From Flavobacterium rakeshii (GTDB lineage: Bacteria; Bacteroidota; Bacteroidia; Flavobacteriales; Flavobacteriaceae), in assembly GCF_009741375.1 (NCBI RefSeq), contig NZ_WOWP01000013.1, forward strand, positions 248,001 through 312,000: 64,000 nt of DNA. The letters are read 5' to 3'. Position 1 is the stretch's first letter; the number at the start of each line of letters is the position of its first letter. The notes beneath the pieces are model-generated. The model was not told the DNA's origin and made no database searches. It was given only the letters and a program-made list of their open reading frames with translations. Below are positions 43,175-49,501 of the stretch, piece by piece. The translations under genes and the position numbers were made by a program.

Positions 43175-43649
43175 GAACATTATCTTAATTCTTATAATAC
43201 TTTACTCCGCTTTAGTTTTTGCACAGGAAAAGAAAGTAAATGCTCTCCTATACATTTATTATGAACCCCAGAGTGAATATGCTGCCGGATACAAAATTGC
43301 TACCGACTCACTTACTGCTAACTTCAATATTTATTATAAAGAATATATAACTAAAGAAAACAGAGAAAGAGCACTAAAGGAATACAAACAAAAAGTAAAA
43401 AAACAAGAGCAAGAAAACAGCGCTATTGATTATATTAAAGTAACTCCCAAAATAAAAAAACCTGTATTCTATAAATGGATTGCCTGTGATTCTCCAATAA
43501 ATGTGACTAAAGGAGAACTGCCTGAATACATAACGCTTGAAGATTACATTACAGGTAAACTACGCTTTAAAGATACTGTTACTATTATATTTAAAATAAA
43601 CGATAACGAGTACCTTATGTGGAAAGGTTTCCATTTTAGAGAGAAATAA
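43167..43649 (+). CDS. Hypothetical exported protein
   Basis: 160 residues: signal peptide (IILILIILYSALVFAQ), then EKKVNALLYIYYEPQSEYAAGY, a Lys/Glu-rich helix and a beta-rich end (KDTVTIIFKINDNEYLMWKGFHF). It is a paralogue of the ATA-start gene upstream, most clearly in the signal peptide and the first mature residues. Function unknown. A bidirectional terminator follows. Confidence 0.7.
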   Translation: MKKNIILILIILYSALVFAQEKKVNALLYIYYEPQSEYAAGYKIATDSLTANFNIYYKEYITKENRERALKEYKQKVKKQEQENSAIDYIKVTPKIKKPVFYKWIACDSPINVTKGELPEYITLEDYITGKLRFKDTVTIIFKINDNEYLMWKGFHFREK

Positions 43650-43676
43650 AAAATCCCGCCTGATGGCGGGATTTAT
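43648..43676. terminator. Bidirectional terminator between convergent genes
   Basis: AAATCCCGCC-TGAT-GGCGGGATTT with A-rich and T-rich flanks, between the exported-protein gene and prfA. Confidence 0.88.
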
Positions 43677-43680
43677 ATTT

Positions 43681-44754
43681 TTAGAAAACTTCACTTTCTT
43701 TAAGTTTCTCTGTATTGTTTACAAGCTGTATTTCATCAATAAGCTTTTGTATGCTTCCGTTCATTACACCGTCAAGGTCATAAAGCGTAAGTCCTATTCT
43801 GTGGTCTGTAACACGCCCCTGTGGGTAGTTGTACGTACGGATTTTTGCCGAACGGTCACCACTACTTACCTGTGAGCTACGTTTTGCAGCATCGGCTTCC
43901 TGTTTCTTAGCAAGTTCCATTTCATATAAACGGGAACGAAGTACCTGTAAAGCCTTATCTTTATTTTTATGCTGTGATTTCTCATCCTGACACTGCGCTA
44001 CAAGTCCCGTTGGGATGTGTGTCATACGCACTGCTGATTTTGTAGTGTTTACCGACTGTCCTCCAGGTCCTGACGAACAGAATAAATCGATACGAACATC
44101 GTTCATATCAATTTGTACATCAAACTCCTCTGCTTCCGGTAGTACCATTACAGTAGCTGCCGATGTGTGGATACGTCCCTGAGTTTCGGTTTGCGGTACA
44201 CGTTGCACACGGTGTACACCCGCTTCAAATTTAAGCGTACCATATACATCTTCTCCGGTAACTTCAAAGATAACCTCTTTAAATCCACCCGATGTACCTT
44301 CGTTAATATCTACAACACTGGTTCTCCAGCCTTTGCTTTCACAATATTTGGTATACATCCTAAAAAGGTCTCCGGCAAAAATACTCGCCTCATCACCACC
44401 GGTACCGGCACGAATCTCTACCATTACGTTTTTAGCGTCTTCAGGATCTTTAGGTATAAGCATGAATTTTATTTCCTCTTCAAGCTGTGGCAAACGTGCC
44501 TTATTCTCATCAAGTTCCATTTTAGCCATCTCCACCATCTCAGCATCACTTCCGTCGGCTATAATTTCCTGAGCTTCTTTAATACCTCCTGTTACTTTAA
44601 TGTACTCTTCACGCTTTTCTACAAGTCCTTTAAGGTCTTTATATTCTTTATTAAGCTGTACATAGCGCTTTTGGTCGGAAATTACATCCGGCTGTATAAT
44701 AAGGTCTGAAACCTCATCAAAACGCTGTTTTATTATCTGTAACCTGTCTAACAT
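43681..44754 (-). CDS. prfA: Peptide chain release factor 1
   Basis: 357 residues; recognises UAA/UAG and triggers peptide release. The GGQ motif is at 231-233 ([17 protein letters not shown]). The RF1 codon-recognition tripeptide P-x-T is at 187-189 (Pro-Gln-Thr, in [14 protein letters not shown]). The domain-1 helices and the C-terminal [23 protein letters not shown] are typical. The ATG has a plausible Shine-Dalgarno sequence (AAGGAG, 7 bases upstream), rare in this window, and a TAATTTTG box about 26 bases upstream. Confidence 0.97.
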   Translation of the reverse strand: MLDRLQIIKQRFDEVSDLIIQPDVISDQKRYVQLNKEYKDLKGLVEKREEYIKVTGGIKEAQEIIADGSDAEMVEMAKMELDENKARLPQLEEEIKFMLIPKDPEDAKNVMVEIRAGTGGDEASIFAGDLFRMYTKYCESKGWRTSVVDINEGTSGGFKEVIFEVTGEDVYGTLKFEAGVHRVQRVPQTETQGRIHTSAATVMVLPEAEEFDVQIDMNDVRIDLFCSSGPGGQSVNTTKSAVRMTHIPTGLVAQCQDEKSQHKNKDKALQVLRSRLYEMELAKKQEADAAKRSSQVSSGDRSAKIRTYNYPQGRVTDHRIGLTLYDLDGVMNGSIQKLIDEIQLVNNTEKLKESEVF

Positions 44755-44779
44755 GTTTTTATCTCCTTATTTCGAGGTG

Positions 44780-44787
44780 CAAAATTA
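44780..44787 (-). promoter_or_regulatory. -7 promoter element TAATTTTG of prfA
   Basis: CAAAATTA reads TAATTTTG on the minus strand, matching TAnnTTTG, 25 bases before the ATG. Confidence 0.55.
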
Positions 44788-44876
44788 CGAATTTTTCCTG
44801 TATTATTTTCTATTAATACTAATTTGGCTTTGTATGTTAAAGTTTAAATCTATTTAGGTAGTTTTTAATAAAAATT

Positions 44877-44884
44877 TATATTTG
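44877..44884 (+). promoter_or_regulatory. -7 promoter element TATATTTG of the first lipocalin-like gene
   Basis: TATATTTG matches TAnnTTTG, 30 bases before the ATG at 44915. Confidence 0.6.
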
Positions 44885-44914
44885 CACATCTAATTAACAT
44901 AAACCTCACCTGCC

Positions 44915-45274
44915 ATGAAAAAAGTAAGCAGCAACCTGCTTAATTTTTTAGCAATCTTTTTTATTTTACTTACATCATGTTCTCATGATGCAGATATAAG
45001 TACCCCTCCTTATGTAGGCAACTGGAGATTAATTAAATGGTCTGGCGACGAATACAGCCCCCATTATGTAAGATGTAATGAAGTAAAACTTTCCTTTAAA
45101 CCTGACAATACAGGTACTATTTCTGTTCGCAATTATGAATATGATGACGACTATACTGTAAGTCTTATACTCAAAACCACAGAAACAAAAGATCTTTATA
45201 ACGTATTTTCGGAATTGAGTTCAGAGTATTATTACAAGTATATTAATGACGATAAGATGATCCTGAACTCATGA
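44915..45274 (+). CDS. Lipocalin-like lipoprotein (copy 1)
   Basis: 119 residues; lipoprotein signal ending LLTSC (Cys22). The mature part has YVGNWRLIKWSGDE, EVKLSFKPDNTGTISVRNYEYDDD and YINDDKMILNS, the WxxxG...NGTG plan of the small lipocalin-like lipoproteins of Bacteroidetes. It is the first of three related genes in a row. It is shorter than the other two: it stops right after the DDKMIL strand, where copies 2 and 3 go on, so it may be truncated. Function unknown. Confidence 0.75.
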   Translation: MKKVSSNLLNFLAIFFILLTSCSHDADISTPPYVGNWRLIKWSGDEYSPHYVRCNEVKLSFKPDNTGTISVRNYEYDDDYTVSLILKTTETKDLYNVFSELSSEYYYKYINDDKMILNS

Positions 45275-45339
45275 GCATCGTTTGAGGTATATCAACATCA
45301 ATAACAACAAACAAATATTAATAACTATATTTAAATTTT

Positions 45340-45741
45340 ATGAAAAAACTAAAGCACACTTTACTAAAAACATTTGCAGTATTTGCAGTATTCACTATGA
45401 TGTCTTGTTCAGGGGATGATGATAATAATAATAGCGTAGATCCGTTTATTGGCACATGGAAAACCCTGGGCTATTATGAGGATGGCGAATTTTATGAAGA
45501 CGACGACTGCGAATACGGAACAGTAACCATAAATGCAGATAATACAGGAAACATATTTTTTCACGATTGTGATTTTGGTGATGAAACAGGAGACATAACC
45601 TGGGAAAAACTGGAAGAAAATAAATATAAGATTACAACTGAAGGTGACAGCTCAATCTTAAACACTGTTTTTGAAGGCAATAAAATGACTACTACTGTTG
45701 AAGGCGAAGAAGGCTATGCAGACGTATTCCAGAGACAGTAA
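45340..45741 (+). CDS. Lipocalin-like lipoprotein (copy 2)
   Basis: 133 residues; lipobox TMMSC (Cys23), an acidic tether (SGDDDNNNS), then DPFIGTWKTLGYYEDGEFYEDDDCEYGTVTINADNTGNIFFHDC and a C-terminal VFEGNKMTTTVEGEEGYADVFQR. Two Cys residues (in DDDCEYG and FHDCDFG) may form a disulphide. It lies 65 bases after copy 1 and is followed by a terminator. Confidence 0.8.
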   Translation: MKKLKHTLLKTFAVFAVFTMMSCSGDDDNNNSVDPFIGTWKTLGYYEDGEFYEDDDCEYGTVTINADNTGNIFFHDCDFGDETGDITWEKLEENKYKITTEGDSSILNTVFEGNKMTTTVEGEEGYADVFQRQ

Positions 45742-45764
45742 TCCTCCTTCTTAAATTAATTAGC

Positions 45765-45799
45765 AAAGCCCGATAAAATGTGTTATCGGGCTTTATTAT
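45765..45799 (+). terminator. Terminator after lipocalin-like copy 2
   Basis: AAAGCCCGATAA pairs with TTATCGGGCTTT around AAATGTG and leads into TATTATTTTT. Confidence 0.87.
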
Positions 45800-45945
45800 T
45801 TTTAATCGGTTTTTATACCTTATTGGTTTATAGAATTTTACCCATATCGTTACAAAGCGCATGGTTTTTAAGTTTTACCTTACAAAACATATTGATTAAC
45901 AACCAATTAACCTCAAAAAAAACCACTCTTTTATATATTTCGTAT

Positions 45946-45953
45946 TATATTTG
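45946..45953 (+). promoter_or_regulatory. -7 promoter element TATATTTG of lipocalin-like copy 3
   Basis: TATATTTG matches TAnnTTTG, 36 bases before the ATG at 45990. Confidence 0.6.
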
Positions 45954-45989
45954 CACACCCCCTTACGAATACACATCTATTAATTTATT

Positions 45990-46466
45990 ATGAATCACGC
46001 AAAAAAAGGATTTTTAAAGCTTGCTTCGCTTATCCTGCTAACGAGTCTGATTGCATGCAGCGAAGAAAACGATGTTACAGCATCTAAGAACGACTCAACC
46101 ACAACCCCACCCACTATCTTTGCAACCTGGAAAGCAACCGGTTTTATTTATGATGGTGTGTACTCACCAATAACAGATGAATGCCAACAGGAGATAATGA
46201 CCATAAATTCTGACGGCACAGCACTATCGACAAAAAATTGTCCTGATGGTATCTTTCATACAGAGTACACATGGACTCTGGTTGAAGGCGATGTTTATGC
46301 CTTTGACTCTGAATCTACTTACTGGCCGGTAAACTATAAATTGACTTTCCCTATAGGAAACGACAAAATGTATTTTACCTATGCCAAACCTCAGCCACAT
46401 GAGTTTTCTAAAATATATGAAAAGGTGGAGGTAACACAAGAACAAAGCAGGGATTTAGCCCTGTAG
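45990..46466 (+). CDS. Lipocalin-like lipoprotein (copy 3)
   Basis: 158 residues; lipobox SLIAC (Cys23). The mature part has PPTIFATWKATGFIYDG, ECQQEIMTINSDGTALSTKNCPDG and a WTLVEGDVYAF strand. It has the same plan as copies 1 and 2, including the paired Cys residues, but with its own promoter. Function unknown. Confidence 0.78.
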   Translation: MNHAKKGFLKLASLILLTSLIACSEENDVTASKNDSTTTPPTIFATWKATGFIYDGVYSPITDECQQEIMTINSDGTALSTKNCPDGIFHTEYTWTLVEGDVYAFDSESTYWPVNYKLTFPIGNDKMYFTYAKPQPHEFSKIYEKVEVTQEQSRDLAL

Positions 46467-46523
46467 TTTTAACTCAAATTTTTTACTAACAAACGAGGGG
46501 GTCAAATTTTGACCAATAAATAA

Positions 46524-46552
46524 AAAACGGAGGCTGCATGCCTCCGTTTTTT
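46524..46552. terminator. Bidirectional terminator between lipocalin copy 3 and the Fur-family gene
   Basis: AAAACGGAGGC-TGCAT-GCCTCCGTTTT with A-rich left and T-rich right flanks, between convergent genes. Confidence 0.9.
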
Positions 46553-46553
46553 A

Positions 46554-46934
46554 TTATGAACAGTTATTACAGTAACCGGTTACCCAACTGCTAATAGTTT
46601 GTTTTACATAGCCCTGCGGCAGGGTTAAGGTAACTTCTTCATCCAGGCATTCTACCTTTTCACATTTGGTACACCTAAAATGAAAATGATCGTGGTTATG
46701 GTCATGCTTTTCCTCTCCACAATTAAGGCACAGGGCAAAATAATATTTACCGTTATCGGCAAGTATACGGTGTGTAATACCATCTTCACAAAAACTGTTA
46801 AGCACCCTGTAAATGGTAACCCTGTCCATTTCCCCTTTTACCTTATCTTCAATCATGTCCTGGCTTAGTGCCGTACCCGCATCTTTAAGCAGGGTTAAAA
46901 TAGTACTCTTTGCCGGTGTGTTTCTTCTTCTCAT
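46554..46934 (-). CDS. Fur-family transcriptional regulator
   Basis: 126 residues from the ATG at 46934: winged-helix domain (about 1-75, STILTLLKDAGTALSQDMIEDKV, MDRVTIYRVLNSFCEDG) and a metal-binding dimerisation domain with CLNCGEEKHDHNHDHFHFRCTKCEKVECLDE and a C-terminal CNNCS. The CxxC pairs fit a structural zinc site and the His/Glu cluster a sensory metal site. Whether it senses iron, zinc or peroxide cannot be decided from the sequence. An open extension to a TTG at 46958 would overlap the operator-like palindromes, so I use 46934. It is divergent from a thioredoxin-reductase-like gene and probably controls it and itself. Confidence 0.87.
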   Translation of the reverse strand: MRRRNTPAKSTILTLLKDAGTALSQDMIEDKVKGEMDRVTIYRVLNSFCEDGITHRILADNGKYYFALCLNCGEEKHDHNHDHFHFRCTKCEKVECLDEEVTLTLPQGYVKQTISSWVTGYCNNCS

Positions 46935-46942
46935 CTCCTTAA

Positions 46943-46984
46943 CGCAATTTTGTTGCAATTATTTAATGCAATACCGTTGCAATA
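46943..46984. promoter_or_regulatory. Operator-like cluster of TTGCAA/TGCAAT repeats between the Fur-family gene and the flavoprotein gene
   Basis: In 42 bases TTGCAA or its reverse complement appears repeatedly: GCAATTTTGTTGCAATT, then ATGCAATACCGTTGCAAT. TGCAA-TACCG-TTGCA is an inverted repeat with a 5-base spacer, and TTGCA-ATTATTTAA-TGCAA is an overlapping one with a 9-base spacer. It lies directly upstream of both divergent genes and next to the TACATTTG promoter box of the plus-strand gene. Confidence 0.65.
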
Positions 46985-46998
46985 ATACAAAATTTATA

Positions 46999-47006
46999 TA
47001 CATTTG
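46999..47006 (+). promoter_or_regulatory. -7 promoter element TACATTTG of the flavoprotein gene
   Basis: TACATTTG matches TAnnTTTG, 41 bases before the ATG at 47048. The TTGCAA cluster covers the region where the -33 element should lie, so bound repressor could block it. Confidence 0.62.
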
Positions 47007-47047
47007 CCAAACTACTAAGTTTAATCATCAATCAAAAAATCATACTC

Positions 47048-47950
47048 ATGCAAACAGATTACGAAGTTATAATCATTGGCGGAAGCTACTCTGGGCTTTC
47101 TGCAGCTATGGCACTGGGGCGTTCCCGCAGAAAAGTTTTGATCATAGACAGTGGTAAACCCTGTAACAGGCATACCCCACACTCACATAACTTTATAACT
47201 AACGATGGTAAAGCTCCTGCCGATATTGCACAACGCGCAAAACAGGAAGTTCTTGCCTACCCTACCGTAAACTTTATGAATGATAAGGTTACCAATGTTA
47301 TAAAAACAGAAAACAGTTTTAGTATTACCACACTAAACAATGTGGTGTGCAGTGCAAAACGCCTACTTTTCGCTACCGGAATTACCGATATTATGCCGCC
47401 TATAGATAATTTTGAAGACTGTTGGGGTATAACTGCCGTTCATTGCCCTTACTGTCATGGCTATGAAGCAAGAGATAAAAGAACGGGAATACTGGGCAAT
47501 GGTGAAGCCGCCTATCATTATGCAGGACTGCTACTACAGTTAACTAATGATATTACTATATACACTAACGGTAAAGCCGACTTTACCGAGGAACAACTGG
47601 AAAAATTTGCCAAACATAACATACCCGTTATTGAGGATAGCATCATTAAACTAAAACAAAGTAAAGGTGAGGCAGAGGCGCTTATCTCCCGAGATGGGAA
47701 GGCATATCCGTTGGAAGCGGTATACCATCGTGCAGCTTTTGTACAGCATACTTTACTTCCGCAGGATTTGGGTTGCGAGCTGGATGATCACGGTTACATT
47801 AAAACCGACTCAATGCAAAAAACAAATATACCGGGCATTTATGCCTGTGGCGACTGCACTAACCCTATGCGATCGGTAGCTACGGCTGTGGCTACAGGAA
47901 ACAAAGCAGGGGCTGTAATAAACAGCGATTTGGCTTTTGAGGTTTTCTAA
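47048..47950 (+). CDS. Thioredoxin-reductase-like NAD(P)/FAD oxidoreductase
   Basis: 300 residues: FAD-binding IIGGSYSGLSAAMALGRS, a conserved PHSHNF loop, the redox-active CxxC in AVHCPYCHGYEA, a NAD(P)-binding segment near GILGNGEAAYHYAG, and C-terminal IYACGDCTNPMRSVATAVATG. The CPYC motif differs from classical TrxB (CATC) and is typical of the TrxR-like flavoproteins found near regulators in many bacteria. The redox partner is unknown. Divergent from the Fur-family gene, with shared operator-like repeats. Confidence 0.9.
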   Translation: MQTDYEVIIIGGSYSGLSAAMALGRSRRKVLIIDSGKPCNRHTPHSHNFITNDGKAPADIAQRAKQEVLAYPTVNFMNDKVTNVIKTENSFSITTLNNVVCSAKRLLFATGITDIMPPIDNFEDCWGITAVHCPYCHGYEARDKRTGILGNGEAAYHYAGLLLQLTNDITIYTNGKADFTEEQLEKFAKHNIPVIEDSIIKLKQSKGEAEALISRDGKAYPLEAVYHRAAFVQHTLLPQDLGCELDDHGYIKTDSMQKTNIPGIYACGDCTNPMRSVATAVATGNKAGAVINSDLAFEVF

Positions 47951-47993
47951 TCCAAAAAAAGAGTAAATTGCAGGTAAACTAAATCAATCGATT

Positions 47994-48470
47994 ATGAAAC
48001 AACCGTTTATACTTATTGCAGCTGTAGGTTGCCTGCTTTTTACTGCCTGTAAAACTAAAACCTATAGCGAGCTTGAAAAAGCCGAATGGTTTTTAGGACA
48101 ATGGGTAAACAAAAGCCATGATGCCGAATTTTCTGAAACCTGGATGAAGGAAAACGACTCGGTTTACGCGGGTGAATCTTATTTTATAAGGAACAGCAGT
48201 GATACCTTGTTTGCCGAAACTATGAAACTTGCCGAAACCAACGGTAAACTAAACATGATTATTACCGTACCTAACCAAAATGATGAAAAACCGGTTGGTT
48301 TTGAAATGACATCGGCTAATGATACCTTACTTGTTTTTGAAAACCCGGCTCACGATTTCCCTACTAAAATCACTTATAGAAAAGTTAATAAGGATTCCCT
48401 TTTGGCAGAAATATCAGGCTTGAAAAATGGAGAAACTGTTTCACAAAAATTCCCGTTTAAAAGAAGATAA
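47994..48470 (+). CDS. DUF6265-type lipoprotein
   Basis: 158 residues; lipobox LFTAC (Cys19). The mature part has WFLGQWVNKSHDAEFSETW, EDSVYAGESYF-like strands and VFENPAHDFPTKITYRK, the pattern I associate with DUF6265, a calycin-like beta barrel. Envelope-located; function unknown. It follows the flavoprotein gene by 43 bases and could be co-transcribed. Confidence 0.8.
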   Translation: MKQPFILIAAVGCLLFTACKTKTYSELEKAEWFLGQWVNKSHDAEFSETWMKENDSVYAGESYFIRNSSDTLFAETMKLAETNGKLNMIITVPNQNDEKPVGFEMTSANDTLLVFENPAHDFPTKITYRKVNKDSLLAEISGLKNGETVSQKFPFKRR

Positions 48471-48795
48471 TTGATTTCGTCTGTCATTTTAAGTATAATG
48501 AAATAAAGTAAGATCGTTAGGCTAAGAACCGAACTGGCGAAGCAAACCTCTACTATTAAAAAGTTTAGATTTCTCCACAAGGTCGAAATGGAAAAAATTT
48601 ATAGCATTAAAATGTTCTGTCATTTTGAGCGCAGTATAGCGGAGTGAAGAATCTCTAGTATTTAGGTTAAGTATAATTAGAGATTTTTCGACTCCATTTC
48701 ATTACGCTCAAAATGACAAACATTACTTTTAATCGCTTAAATGAAGGAATAAAATAACACTATCTTTTCTTATTTTAGCCGTAAAACCTCAACTA
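48471..48795. repeat. GTCATT-type inverted-repeat elements in an intergenic region
   Basis: A clear element spans about 48617-48719. It starts TGTCATTTTGAGCGCAG, runs to GAATCTCTA, and after a short AT spacer returns as TAGAGATTTTTCGACTCC to CGCTCAAAATGACA. The ends are near-exact inverted repeats, so the whole element can fold. A weaker, diverged copy lies at about 48480-48590. The rest, to 48795, is AT-rich and holds the promoter of the pentapeptide gene. Confidence 0.8.
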
Positions 48796-49362
48796 ATGGA
48801 CTATACCGAAGGAACCGACTTTAAAGGTGTGGATTACACTGTTTCCAACATACCGAAAGGCGAATATGATAACTGCACCTTTACAGGCTGTAACTTCTCT
48901 GCCTGCGACCTAAGCATTGTTGTATTTACCGATTGTGAGTTTACCGACTGTAACTTTAGTAATACTAAAGTGCGCGGTACGGGTTTTAAGGAAGTGTTTT
49001 TTAAAGATTGCAAAATGACCGGACTCAACTTTAGCGTTGCCGATTCGTTTTTAATAGCTATGCATTTTACTGATTGCCAGTTAAGCCTTACCTCCTTCTA
49101 TCAGTTAAAGCTTAAAAAAGCCCGTTTTACCAACTGTAACCTACAGGAATCCGACCTCACAGAAACCGATTTTACCGAGGCAGCATTTACCAACTGCGAC
49201 TTTAAGCATGCCATATTTGAAAGTACCATATTGGAGAAAGCCGATTTGCGTTCGGCTGTAAACTATTCAATAGACCCGCAACAAAACCGAATTAAAAAAG
49301 CTAAATTCTCACTCCCTGCCGTAACCGGATTATTGGACAGGTTTAATATTGTTATAGAATAA
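48796..49362 (+). CDS. Pentapeptide-repeat protein
   Basis: 188 residues, soluble. Residues 25-155 follow the A(D/N)LXX-type pentapeptide pattern, unusually Cys/Thr-rich here: CTFTGCNFSACDLS, FTDCEFTDCNFSNTKV, FTNCNLQESDLTETDFTEAAFTNCDF. They form a right-handed quadrilateral helix. The C-terminal KAKFSLPAVTGLLDRFNIVIE resembles the C-terminal dimerisation helix of Qnr/MfpA-like proteins. Whether it protects DNA gyrase cannot be said from the sequence. It is followed by an unusual terminator that contains a repeat element. Confidence 0.85.
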   Translation: MDYTEGTDFKGVDYTVSNIPKGEYDNCTFTGCNFSACDLSIVVFTDCEFTDCNFSNTKVRGTGFKEVFFKDCKMTGLNFSVADSFLIAMHFTDCQLSLTSFYQLKLKKARFTNCNLQESDLTETDFTEAAFTNCDFKHAIFESTILEKADLRSAVNYSIDPQQNRIKKAKFSLPAVTGLLDRFNIVIE

Positions 49363-49365
49363 AAA

Positions 49366-49494
49366 ATAGCTCTCTCAAATGTCATTCTGAATGTAACGTA
49401 GTGGAATGAAGAATCTCAAATAAAAAATAATTAGAGATTTCTCCTAACGTCGAAATGACAAACCATTATTAATAATTACACTTGAGAGAGCTAT
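49366..49494. terminator. Bidirectional terminator stem interrupted by a GTCATT element
   Basis: ATAGCTCTCTCAA (49366-49378) and TTGAGAGAGCTAT (49482-49494) are exact reverse complements of 13 bases, flanked by A residues on the left and T-rich sequence on the right. They lie between two convergent genes, exactly where a bidirectional terminator is expected. The loop is 103 bases long and contains a GTCATTCTGA ... GAATCTC ... GAGATTTC ... CGAAATGAC element (about 49380-49461). The natural reading is an element inserted into the terminator loop. Confidence 0.7.
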
Positions 49495-49501
49495 ATTTGT
49501 T

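Noticed and set aside
45778..45993. 71-codon plus-strand open frame between lipocalin copies 2 and 3
   Set aside because: It begins inside a terminator hairpin, runs across the promoter of the next gene and has no protein-like pattern.
46935..46958. TTG start for the Fur-family gene
   Set aside because: It falls inside the TTGCAA operator-like cluster, whereas the ATG at 46934 gives a normal Fur N-terminus.
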